Shown here: positions 1-13,000 of the stretch, piece by piece | How positions within the stretch are numbered: the stretch's first letter is position 1 | Layout of the letters: every line of letters begins with the position of its first letter | Assembly: GCF_000524195.1 (NCBI RefSeq) | Contig: NW_020170451.1 | Span: 79,972-143,971, forward strand | Direction: 5' to 3' | DNA from: Echinococcus granulosus | Lineage: Eukaryota; Platyhelminthes; Cestoda; Cyclophyllidea; Taeniidae | DNA: 64,000 nucleotides | Notes under the pieces: model-generated | Databases searched by the model: none | Told to the model about the DNA's origin: nothing | Seen by the model: only the letters and a program-made list of their open reading frames with translations | Program-made: the position numbers and the translations under genes

Positions 1-3000
1 GATTTGCTTTAGTTTGAAAAAAGATGCAGTGATTTCCAAAAACATGGTGAAATATCGTATTCGTTAAAATCACCACCATTATCGCCCATAGTCATTTCCC
101 ACCAAGACACATGCGTCCGAATTCCGCTCCCATATTGGCGCTTGATTTGAAGCTCACTTTCCCACCCTACTTCCGTTTTTCAACTTTCTTCCACTTCACG
201 TGTGATCATGCGATCATCTAATGGTGGTGTCGAGAAAGGGTGATAGTCATCACTTGGAGCGTGGTACAGCATGCGAGGAATGTGGAGGACGAGAGTGGGG
301 ATACGGATGAGGCATTATTATTCTCTCCCTCCATTGTGCATGCCTACTCGTAAGCAATTTCTGCAGTATGAGATCTCATGTTGCCTTGTGATAAGGGACT
401 GTCTTCACACTGCTTCACTGTTCCGGCTGTTACTGAAGGCGTTCTTCTCGGACACGTTGCAGTTGCGGCGTACCGAGTGGATGGAATTCAGCTGTAATTG
501 TTTGGTTCCAGCAAGTCAACAATTTCGTCGGCGGCTCACAATGTACATCCACCCGTGTGGGTACTCCAGTGCACACACGTAAAACACACGCAGAGCAAAG
601 TAAGCATGGTTCCTGAGGGTGAAGGCAAAAGTGCATTGAAGTTTGAGGTAGGTAGCAAATGGGTCATCTAAGGATGACCACTGGTGTGTGCTTCTTTATC
701 CTTCGTCCATCATTTGTCCAATGAACATTGGAGTACAAAGCACCAAAGCCAATTCTTGTCACAAGTGAGTTCGCGAGTAGGCAATCCAACAACGGTGCGT
801 CTTCTTGGTGCACATGAAGAAAGTGAAAAATAGGTTGATTGACGTGGATATGAAAGAATTCATACATCCTTCATGTTAACCTTCACGGAATGTCGATCTC
901 GGTATTTTACTCCCAACTCTTTCCGGTCAGTGAAAGCACATAACTATTGAAGCAGCACCTTTGAGTGATTTATCATCAGGACCACATTTTGAGAGCCCCT
1001 TCCCTACGAATGGTGCATTTGGCCACCGTACACCTTAGCCAAGTGGTCTGCATCAAATGTGACGAAATGTTCAGAAGTGCAGCTTGTGAACTGAATGAAG
1101 CTCAACCTTAGAAGGAGGGAAGGTCGGCTCACACCAGACTCGGTGGAGGCTTGAGAATACGAGGGTTCAAAATAGTAGGGAGATAGTGCAGGTCCTAATA
1201 AGGACTACCGACCTGATAGACTATGCATGTGTGTTTTGTGGCACATATAAACAATCTCATGTATTTCACGAGGCCCTGCAAGCTCTAACAAATTATCGTC
1301 ATTGGGCTAAATCGAATTTCACACGAACATTTTTTGGCGTCTGATAAATGAGCTCAATTAATCTTTACCCTCTTCGATGCTTATTGTATACTGTTGCTTA
1401 ATTTGTCTGTTTTTGCATCTCTTTTTATCATTCTGATATTCATTGTCCCGATTCTTCTGCCAATGGGTGACTCTTATAATGCTTATCACACTATATGTTG
1501 TTTTTTACCTCTTGGTATCGCATCTGGTGTAAGGGCGGTAACCTTTTACCACCAAATTTGTTAATCTGTATACTTGGCTATTTTACTTAAAAGGATCATA
1601 TCTGTGGACAGCCTTTTTTATGTGTGACCATGATTATTAATCCAACTGTAATTCTTACAAAGTGCCGTTGTGACTTTTTTGGACCAGGAGGTTCTTTTTT
1701 TATAGGAATGTGCATTTATTTTCAGTGACATTACTAATCGGTAATGTGTAATAATATAACCACTGGCCTCGCGATTATACTTACTACTGTGTTTTATTAT
1801 AGCTAAATGTCAGCTTCACATTCCAAGTAGATTAGCGACGTAAAAGAGGGTTGGCTATAGCATTTTCCTGCTCATTAAACTCTCTTATGCTTGATATTAA
1901 TCAGTGAAACTGATCTTGAAACACTTCCTTACCACACGCCATTACTTCTCTGACGCATAATTGTTGTGGTGGCATTTTAAATAGCCTGTATGTCCGTTAG
2001 CTTTGACATACTAGGCCTGATCCAAATGCCTATTTTAACCACCACTTAAAGCATTTGGTCATTTTCCAGTCTGAATTAAGGCAATAAATTTCACACTTTG
2101 CACTCAAATGTAAAACATACAGCCAACGAGCAACATGAACACTTAAATACTTTTCGAAATTTATTTAATGATTAAATTTTGGCATTACTTCAGTGATTTT
2201 ATCACAAAAAATGAAATATGAGCAAAAACGGAGAAGTTAGTGTCTTAATGACTGTATTTTGCTAAATAATCATTTAACTCATTATAAAGGGGCATTGTTT
2301 ACCGAAAATAAGTAATTTCCCAGCACTTTTTGCAAATTCCTACTTTTTTTGATTTTTAAGGGAATTTTAGATCTTAATGCTAAGGACATAGTGTCATTCC
2401 TTTGAAAATCATTACAGACGATTAATAAAAAGTAATTTTATTCTTTTTCACACAGAACGTTGATTTTCGTATAACAAAACACGCGGTGGTATTGATTGAC
2501 AATCACACATGGCTATAATATAGTTTGGCAGCCACATGCTTAATGTTTAACGCCTTCTCATTTGTACTACCCGAGTATTTTTTCTTTATCGACGGCCAAT
2601 TTGTCTGGCAGATTTACTGGAAGGAAAGCTCGAAGTTGTGTCAATGCTCTCAGGGAGAGAAATGCTCTTCGAAGCCTGCAAGATAATTCGTTCTTAATTT
2701 AAATACTTGGCATTTGAAAAAATTTTCCTTACATACGACTCACGTAATAGTTCAAAGCATTTGGCCCGGGCGTGAAGAATATATGAGTTTGAACCGTGTA
2801 CGTGTGTTGATCACGTGACACCTTGGCACCTTGAAGGCCATCTCGAATATGAGATGACACCTCAGCGGTAGGTCGTAAGTGAAGCGCGAATAGGGGTACA
2901 TTTCTGCATCAAGTTAGCAGTTTATATTGCTGTCTGAAAGCAAAATTCCAAGAGCCCGACTGGAACAAACGCCAGTTGCTGCAGAAGGTTTGATTAAATT

Positions 3001-3593
3001 AATCATTCCATTACGCTGTCTGCCCATAAAGTCTTGCATATCGGTATTTATGGCCAAATCTTTAAACATACACCATCTCCTTGTTTTTAAATATCAGATG
3101 GTATGCCCAGCATAAGGTTCCTTTAGGCTGTAGAAATCATTTAAGTAGCATCTCTTGAGTCATTACATTACATTAATCCAAGTATTTAGGTTTGAACTCC
3201 TGCAATAAGTCATCAAATTTTTAGATTGTTTTTTTTTTTCAACAATACTGGAAGCACCTAGAAGTACTAGAAGTAGTTTTAAATAAAATCCGCTCAAAGT
3301 TGTATACCACGAAACTGAATTCGACGGATAAAATATAATCAATATGGTGTTAAAACAACCTGTGGTATTTCGGTTTGTTAATTCAATATTCCGATCAATC
3401 AATCAACTTTTCAAATTGTAACCTATTTTTGATATCAATCCCCTTTTAACCATGGGTAGTATTCTTTGGGGTTTAGTTCCAGTTAAACCACGAGCTATGA
3501 TGTGTTTCAATCCCGGGGGAGATGGCTCAAAATAAAGAGGACTTCTAAAACCAGTATTTTGGAAGCTTTTTTACCCCCCACTTCTGTTTTTAG
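1..3593. other. AT-rich stretch, no gene recognised
   Basis: No exon with a recognisable domain was found. The longest openings (103 codons at 271-582 on the + strand, 79 codons at 3,163-3,402 on the minus strand) show no motif, and 271-582 is overlapped by an opening on the other strand. The block 60-1,250 is less AT-rich than the DNA that follows and could be an old dispersed repeat, but I cannot name it. If the thrombospondin-repeat gene starts to the left, much of this is probably its intron; the exon that should supply the tryptophan-bearing start of the first module was not found. Confidence 0.4.
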
Positions 3594-4032
3594 TGCACAG
3601 ATCACTGCGTTTCCGTGGGTCGAGGAACTTACGGTGGACATTTAGCTTGCATGCTGGGGGGCGTGGAGATCCCAGCACACCATTGCAAGCAAATGACCAA
3701 ACCCGATATCACCTGCGAAAACTCCTTCTGTCAGGCCAAGTGGGTGGTCTCTGAGTGGTCCAAGGTTAGCATCACTTTGGTGTTCAGTATCTGCCAGACT
3801 CTCTAACCCCTTATAATATGTTCTAACACAAGTTGGGAATTGTAATGAAAAATATCAACTTTGGGAGAAATCTTTTAGTGCTCCGTGTCTTGTGGAGGAA
3901 CAGGATATCAGTATCGGGAGCAGAAATGTGTGTGGGAGCACTCTGGCCAATCCGCTGGATCTGCTTGTTACGATGCCGAAATTGAGGCTCCTGCTGCTGT
4001 TCAGCAATGCCAGACAAGGCCTTGCAAAACTT
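3594..4032 (+). CDS. Thrombospondin type-1 repeat protein (ADAMTS/ADAMTS-like/papilin type), two internal exons
   Basis: Two exons of a secreted or extracellular-matrix protein. Exon A is 3,594-3,764 (57 codons, phase 0 at both ends): acceptor TTTTTAG, then CTDHC, further cysteines, WVVSEWSK, donor AAG/GTTAGC. Exon B is 3,879-4,032: acceptor TCTTTTAG, then CSVSCGGTGYQYREQKC, donor ACTT/GTGAGC, ending in phase 1. Exon B carries all six cysteines of a TSP1 module, and the join WSK/CSVSCGG is the signature WSxC-S-V-S-C-G. Exon A holds six cysteines of the preceding module plus the tryptophan strand (W..SEWSK) of the next. Exon boundaries at the first cysteine are common in arrays of such modules. 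The intron between the exons is 114 bp. Exon A is odd because its second cysteine is followed by VSVGRG, not directly by G. The protease or PLAC parts were not found, so ADAMTS, ADAMTS-like and papilin cannot be told apart. Confidence 0.82.
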
Positions 4033-7000
4033 GTGAGCTTTTGTCCTTTTTGCTGGCTTCAGGGCTAACCCGCTTCAGACGAAACCTCCATAATATACTA
4101 CTTGTCTCCAAGGCCTATTTGGCTGGTAATTTTAACTTTTTTAATGAACAAAATACCATAGTGGTTAAAAAATTATCCAACAGTGTACGGTGACGTTTAT
4201 TTAGTATTAGGCAACAAAAGATTATCCAAAACTGAAATTATTTCCCATAATGTGTACCAGTTTTCACAAATGTGCTTCATTGAATTCCAATCCTCCTGCT
4301 AACAAGGATTATGTCAACAGAAAATTGTATAAAATTATTTGAAAAACGCGAACGAATGCTCTCCTTGATGTATATATTCATTGCTGAAATGTATTTTACG
4401 ATAGTTACAGCATGTTGAAAATGGTAGTTGTGGCGATAAAATTGATGGGCATAGGGAAATGGCTTTTACATTGGATACACTGCCATCAGTAATTTTTGAA
4501 CTAAAGGCAAGTGATCTTTTAAAAAATCTTAAATTAAGTACCTGTAAATTTGCAAGGACAGGGAGCCTTTACAATTGGTCGTGCACAATTACGAATAATT
4601 TCTAAAAAACTTCACAAGAACGGAATAGCAAACTACTCTTAAATTGACCCACTACAATAAATATTATTTAGCTAGATTGACTTACTCGTGAACCGTAGAT
4701 GTACAGTGAAAAAGTAATAAATGTTTCATACGGTGCACTGATCAAACGGAGATGCCGCTAATCCTTCGCTTGTATTTGTAGTGTGTATCGACTTGTCGGA
4801 CCATTGTCCAAAGTACCGGCACTGGTGCTCTTTCCATACTTTCAAATACAACTGCTGCAAGACGTGTCGTGATTACGTGCTACAGCTAAATCGAGCAGGA
4901 GGCTGAATACATAACCACGATCCCTCTCTCCTTTGCTATCCTCCAACATCGCCTCTCGCGTACGCACAACCATCATGATCACCTTCATCACTATTGATAT
5001 CAAATTCCTCTTTGACCTAAGTCACAAGATCTGCCTTCTTGGTCTGGCGACGCCAGTCTACCCGGCCTAATTCCCGCCTCAGATACTCCATCGATTGTGT
5101 GTACATTACCCCCTCACGAGCATCCGCTTACCGACTTGTTGACAAGCGACTTTGGACAACTGACTACATCTATTTTTATTTTCTAATTAAATTGCCAGAG
5201 CCGGCATGAAATGAACAGACAAAGCTGTAGAGGAAAAATTATCATCGATCTCTGATGCTTTTTTCGACACCTTTGAGGTTGTGGATCTACTCGACTATTA
5301 CTTCAAGAGTATCATAAACTCACATGCACGTCTATTAAGCAATGTCATTTTCGTTAAGTTATATAAGGAAAGTGAGGAAGGATAGGCGGAAATCATTACT
5401 TGCCTTCAGACAATTTCCTCCTACTAACTTGGATTTGTCTTAAGCTTACATTCTCTACAGTTTTTCTAGAAGACACACATTGGAGTCGGCAACACCAAGA
5501 TGTAATCACTTGATTTGCAATAAATGCGTTGCTTCATGACGATTACATTTTTAGTCAGCTATCAAAACATCCATTGACGGCTGGGGGCCAGACCAGGCAA
5601 TACTTCCTAATTTATGATCTAACTTATAAGCTATCTCTGGAGAAAAGTAATGCTAGCCGCCTTTTATGGTGCATTACGCCTCACTTTGAGGTGTGGGAGA
5701 ATATATTGTTTAGTGGAGAGGTATTGTTAGAAAAAAATTATGGCTCCTGGAATACGAATGAAAGAGCCATTAAGGGATGAGAAGGTATGCTGTGAGCCAC
5801 GCCTTAATCAAAACAATGCGATGGTAATCCATCTAGTCCTTTGTTTCGAACAGTACGTATTATCCTCCTTGGAGAGGTGACTCATTGACATTATTAAGAG
5901 GACTGACGTGCCATAGTAGGATGTGCAAACCGTTGTGGAACTGTTGTGCACTGGGTAAATCTCATCAATTGATAACGGTACTTCCATTTACTTAATGATG
6001 GAAGACGGTGTTCATGCACTCGAATCTGATCCCAGATAAACCACACAATCAGAGACTAGGGACGCTGTGCTATTTTATAATACTTATTTATATGTATTAA
6101 TGTGGAGTTCATTGCATTTCTGGAAATTTTTTTAGGCTGCTAAAACAAGCGGTGTCACTTATGTATGATGCAATCTGGAATCGAACCTAAAAATGGTTAA
6201 ACCTTGGTTACTCATTGCGTCAAATTAATTTCACTCTTTCAGAGTTAAAACAACCAATTTTAGTTAGCGTCTTTTCTGAAGTAAAATACCATTAATTTCA
6301 GACATATTTCATTGGAAATTTTCATCCCATTAAACTGCATGCACGACATCTTTGATATATGGATCAGTTGTCAACACACTTGTCTTAAACAAGCTTAAGT
6401 TAAGTCTCAATCCGTATTCTTCGAATTCTGAACGAAGTTAATGATCCCTTCTTAAATGCTTAGAAGTTGCATACAGAACTGTTCGGTCATGTGACGATGC
6501 AATATAGACAGACGGGTTTACTGCAGCTGTACGGAAAAATACTAGCAAGCGTAAATATCGCATATACTTCCGCCCTAAGCTGTTTCAACCTAGCCGTCTA
6601 ACATTTGTTTCAAACTAAGGATAAACTTGTTTCAGAGAATGGTACCAATGGAATCACGTCCACTTATAAAAAAACAATTTACCTATCATATATGGCGAAA
6701 GATTATTTAAATATCATACGCATATTATTAATACATTTCTAGGAATTTCTAAATAATAAATTCAATACCAACTGCCACCCATTTTTGAATAACTAGCAAC
6801 CACGATGTTAAAGCAGTTTTGAGGTATTTGGATATTCCCAACAGGGAATTAGTAACTCCAAAAGTAAATATGTGTGGGTGGACTTCCTGGCTGTTATGAA
6901 GCAAAGTTTTGTAACCAATTTATTGTACGAAAGATCAACTTGTCAAAGAAAGTATTTGCAAAATGAAATATTAGGACAGAAATTTCTCGAAATAGATCAA

Positions 7001-10000
7001 ACTGTGATTGGCCTAAATAAATTAAAATGTAGAAAACACTAAAGGAGGCCAATGGTTTCCGAACATACTTTTCTCAGGTAGTAGCCTTCAGTTTCAAAAG
7101 TAGATATGACTGTGCAGGTCTAATCAAACGATGCCCACTAATCTTTGGTACCAAAGTTGACTTGGTCTTAGTAATCTACGGTAACTGAGAGAGAGCATGT
7201 ACCATTTCTTGACTCGTTTTAGTTTGGATCAACGAGTATAAGCTCAAACACTGTTGTTTATGGCAAAAATTATTTTCAGCAATCGCAATCATGCAGCTAT
7301 CATACTCCTGGAATGATCAGACGAGTTGGACCAGGACATGGTCTACGGGATAATGCTAAATAAGCGAATACTGATGTCATGGTTCAAGCATGTTCAGAGT
7401 ACGTTTCCAGCCTGCTACGACGTTCATATTTACTAAATGCCTGTCGCCTAAAGGGTACCTTTAAACAAACATATGTTACAGCAGCATCAAAAGTTGTTAA
7501 CATTTTCCTTAGGACCCATTCAAATCCCCCAAATTCTTTGTTTAATGCTAAAATTCTTAACATTTATTAAATGGCAAGTTTGTGTAATTGTAAGTAAAAG
7601 TATATAGGAGGTATTTAGTTAATTCTAATCCTTTGGCTTCTTGATAAACAGGTGATATTTTTTTCTGAGCAGGCAAATAGTCCCCATCTGCGCGTTTATT
7701 TTAAATCAGTCATTAATAAAGATCGAGAAATCGACTAAGATATGCTAAAATTCCAAAAGAATGATTTAGCTCCCACTTTTGAGAAGACTCTTTTTAATGA
7801 ATAGGCCTTAGTAAGTAGATCTTTTTAGCAATAAGAATTGCTGGTCTTTATTCATACCGGAAATATTTACAGCTATGTGGCGCCCTGCATGAGCACAAAT
7901 AACCTCAATTAAAGAAAGATGCAATTCTTTTTGTAAATACTGTAGAGTAAAGCTAATGTTTGATTTAGATGTTTGCGAATCGGGGACAAATTCCTTTAGT
8001 ACATCTTGCAGCACCGATACAACCATCGTTGTTGAAAGAATGACTTTTCCATGTACCTTGACCACAAATACATCCACTTCGTGTCAAATATACCTTAAGA
8101 GATTGCATGCTATGAAGTTATGTGAAAACCTGCATCTTCCAGTCATTCGTACTATTTCATGATAAAAGGAAAGTGATAAAAGGCATTATAGTGTTTCTTG
8201 CTTCATTATTCAGACCAAATTGGAGCAAATTTTAATTAATTTTGCAAAAATTTTATTTTTTTTAACAAATATTTCCTTTCCGACTTAAATAAATGACAAA
8301 AAGATTGCCTAATTTATATGGTAAGCTTTACTGGTTAACCTGCAAAACTTTCACCTTTTGACCAATTTCTGGATCTAACGTAGAATTAAGTGAGAGGTAT
8401 TTCAAGTTGTCAGTCATTGCTCCGTGTGCATGAGTAAACAAGGTAAATCGCGAGTAGAATGACTCATGATTACTCTGTGTGCCTCGGTAACTTGCGGAGC
8501 TCAACTCACACGAAGGAGTGGATTGAGCACTATTACGGCTTCTGGACGCATCAGTAAATACTAGCTTTATTTAAGAAACAGGTTCATTGTTCGAAAAAGT
8601 GAATTTGGTCGAGGGGAAGATGCAAGACCTGTACCCGTTGGTAGATTAGGGCAGTGGTAATAAAGAATCTAGGCAAGTTTGTCTTTTCAAAGGTTAATCG
8701 AATTTGTTGTTAAATAAGCATCAGTCCAGGAAGATCTGACATTTTGGTGTGCGATCTAAGGCTGATGCCAGTTAAGGGGAAGAGAGTGAGAAGTCAACTA
8801 ATTTGCCCAGTTGTGTGATTAGTCTTCTTTCTTGTGATTTTTAGTAAATCGGAAATCACCTCGACAGGTGTGAGTTCGAACACGCCTCTACGTTAGGCGT
8901 ACTTCATAGCTCTGGGCTAGCTATATTGCAAATATTATTCCTTAATGATTGACTGGGCGTAGTTAAATAATTGCCTAAGAAAATGCGAATGTTTCCAGTG
9001 AGTCGGTACAAAAATACTAGTAGATTAGATTATTGTGCTACATTAACTATTTGTTTAACCATTCGTTTAGGTTTAAGAACACCTAAAACCCTGCTTCTGT
9101 GCGTTGATAATACGTGTTCTGGCCTAATATAATGCCGGTTTTTCAAGTTTAAGCGTATTCAAATATTCGAATTATACACATACTTATATCTGGTAATCAT
9201 TGGTAGCTCATATAGCAAGGAAAAATAACTATCTGAAAACACTTAATGAAACCCATTTCAAAATAAAACCTATTCACAAATAACATAAGCTAATGCGTGC
9301 ATGAAAAAAATTTAAAGCAGGGTTTACCAGTGAAGGTGACAAATGAAGCAGATCCTAACAAGTCTCAGGCTGTTATTTCCAGGATACGAATGAAGTGACC
9401 AATGCGAAGCACTAGTTTTCACACATGGGTCTACCAGATTCTTCTGATTACCTTCTGACCCCAACATCACATTGCTTTGATATCTTCATCTGCTGCATCA
9501 CCCAACAAAAGGTGCACAAAGCGAGACATTAAATCACACCAGGACTTAGCACGTATAAATTAAATCCGGGTATGGAAACGCCTCTAAAGTCTTTCATGAA
9601 GGCCCCAGATCCTTGAGTCTACTCTGTACGTAGTCTGGATCACTATATTAAATGTTGGTATTTCTCTGCAACCGACTCTTAGTAGACCGTTGCAGAGTTA
9701 AGGTCACGCAACATACAGGCATACCTTACTAGTTAATTACGGGTTCACTGCAGACATATGTCTTTCGGCACGACCTTCACCACTGTCACAATTGGCACTA
9801 GCAATTTGGCATCGTATGCGGACGATTGTCTGGAGTCTGGCTATACATGTAAGTTATGAATAGACAAATGCCCACTGGTCTGCTTTGCCCCTGGAACACC
9901 AGTCTTGCTTAAAAAAGAATTGGCGTTCAACCAAGAATATTCCTTGTACGCGCGAATGAGAAGACCGATTAGAAGCTACCTTGCGTTACCAAAAATCCCT

Positions 10001-13000
10001 TGACATGCAGCAGAGTACAATTTTAAACGAATTCCCGCCTAAGGAAATATCCCATTTGCACGCCATCTTTCTGATGGAGTGGAAGTATAACATTTTCGGC
10101 CAATTTCGAATGAAAGGCAGGTTTCGCATTTTATAGGCATAAACCCTAAGCATCTCCAGATGTATAGACTTTTGCTTACAAAATGAATGCAATAAATAAT
10201 TTCCTGTTATAAATGACGCCCGGACAGTCGTTTTTGGGGTGAGGCAATGCACCGAATGAATCAAAGTTAGGCGACATACAGAACGCTAACCCATTATAAA
10301 AATTAATTAATTCAGAATTTGAATTTCGATTGTTTAAAAACACTTTTTACCAATAAGGCAAGAATGCTACAAACAGTCTCTGTTTTCAGCAGCATTACCT
10401 CCGTCTTTCACCTTCGCAGCATATAAGTTAAACAAATGTTAATTTTGGCATAATTTATCAGTGAACAAAAGTAAATTTATTCTCAGGAGAGTAAAAATTT
10501 ATGACTAGTCGAAATTTTTCAAGAATGCTATTGGTTGTTTTATTTGGGCAAATTCTATGCTATTTTCAAAGCGGAGTGCGCTTTCAATTTATATGGGCAA
10601 AGAGAGGTTTAGTCTATGAAAAGATCACTCAAATATCGCTTCTCATAAAACTCGTTTATTTTAAAAAATTGATGTGGGAAGGTCGTTTAGGCAACTGCGT
10701 ATCTCTTACTAGACGAAGTTGTAAAAGTTTTCCAAAACTTTTTTTGAAACATTCCGATAACAGTGAAAATGAGGTGCATGATAGGAATGGCGTAATAATG
10801 CCTCTTGGACTTGCATTTGCGTGTCACATTTGACTTGTGTTCTGGAAGTTATCACTACTGGAAGCCATTTTTGATCTTGCTTTGTGACATTCATAACATA
10901 CTTTGAAATCCTAACTTAAAAGCTTTTTAGATTACCACATGATGGATTTCCTCTCACAAGCATCCTGGTCATGACTTAAAGGTAAATCACATAAATTAAC
11001 CGATCTCAGTATGCTAAAATGTGAATTGGTTATAGCAGTGACCCGATGAATAGTTATGAATGTGGAAGGTGAGAGAGTTCGGTATTTTTTTCATTATACT
11101 ACGCTAATTTTTGCGCGTGGTAAACCTCTATAGCTACTTAGGCTCAAGTATGGTATTGAATCCTTGTGAAAAAAATGATGCTCATATTCAATCAAACTGA
11201 TTTTAAACACGTATATGGAGGCAAAAGCTCATTTTTATTCGTCACACAAAATCAAGGTATTTTTTCCACAATTTTATGTTGTCAGTAAAATTATGTTGGT
11301 ATCTAACCGTACTTTTAGTTGTCAAATACCATCTGGGAGGGACCAGACGATAGCGGGTGTTATACTTAATCTTTGGAGGATCAAACATTTTGGTTGTATG
11401 AAATGTAGCCAGAAGGAAAGTGGTCCCAAAATCTTGACTAGTTATTTACGTACGTGACAACACAGTATGTTGAAATCTCATTTCTCCAATGATCAGATTA
11501 TTATTAAACTAAGTTTTTCACTCACTATGAGCGAAAGTTAAACTGAAATTCTTGTTACAAAGTGTGGGTAGTCAAATAAACATGAATTGTGAGATTCCAC
11601 GACGTCACTTTATATTGGATTTCCAACATTTGTTGCTAATAAACAAACAAGGCGACGTCTGTGTTTATGTTCTACACAAGAGTCACTCTATTGGTTTTTA
11701 ATTTTGTTTCTATGCCAAATGGTTTTCGCTTAATACCCTAGAACTTCTTTGCAAAAGTTTGACATGTGCTTCAAGCGAAATATTTTGCCGCTTTACTATT
11801 CTTCGAAGTTGGTTATATGAAGGCAGTAGGAGGAGGTAGAGTCATGATAAAGTGTCCCTAGACTAATGTATTTAAGCTGTTCCAATACATTTTTACCAAA
11901 GTTATGACTCAAAGAGTAATTGCATATTCCAAGCCATTTATTAGGATTTTGTAACTTAGAGTATTATGAGATAAACCATGGATTCCTTCCCTTTGGCGGA
12001 AAAAAGCGACATCTATTTAGTTACTCATACACTATTACAATAAATATGTATTCCGTCTTTTACATCAACATTGATTATTTTCCAATTTAAAATTATGTTC
12101 CTCCGTTTAAAAGGGTTCTTCCAATTCAACCATATTAAATAGTTTTGGGAAAATCACATATTTAAGAGAGCTATGCATGATTCTAAATCTAAGAACAACA
12201 TAAAGGAGGGAAACGGATGTTACTGTTATGAAGGACGAAGGATAGCGGTGGAAACTGCCATGGTAGCTTGATATCTGATTCAATTATTTGACATTTGAAA
12301 GTGAATACTTGAATTAGTAATTTAAAATGCGTAGCAGGATAGCCGTTTTTTTTATTCACTTGATATTTTAAGGTTCTTGCCTTCAAGTAGAGGAATATCA
12401 CCTGTCCAAAATGGAAAAATCACGATTCTTTCTTTTTAAAACATGTGAAAATAAGCCAAAAAGAAGTAATAAAAGTTATGTATTACGAGCTTAATTTCCA
12501 ACTTCCACTTTTTAATAAGAAAATTATCACGATAGTGAGTTTAATAGCAACAAATCAAGTACATTCCAGTGGTTGCCACCACAATGCCATCAATTAAGAG
12601 TAACAACAGATTGCACCAAACACTAATCATCTTGGGTGCATCACTGTGTGTAATATAAAGCATAAACCAATATTCTATTACCCAAAATTTTAGTGACGGA
12701 ATACTTTCAGAACACGTCCTTTTTGTACAAATGCGCCTATTTAAAAATGCCGCTAGACCCAACGGGTAATAAGGGAGAATTATTAAATTATTATTAAACC
12801 AAAGTAGCTGCATTTCAAAACCGATTTTAAGGGATTATGCGACACCTAGCTGCAGTTGATAGAGACAGGGGGAGCAGAAATTCTCTCGGCTTTGTGCTAA
12901 CCTGAGCGGAAAAACTCTTCTGGTTAGTTCTTTTTAGCGGGACCTGACTCATTCACATTGTACTCCCAAATCACTCTCTAAAGGTCCTTGAAACACCAAT

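Noticed and set aside
7808..8162. Paired openings on opposite strands with plausible amino-acid composition
   Set aside because: No splice sites or domain favour either strand.
10501..10833. 110-codon + strand opening with a hydrophobic N-terminus resembling a signal peptide
   Set aside because: AT-rich codons, no domain, no splice context and a length compatible with chance.
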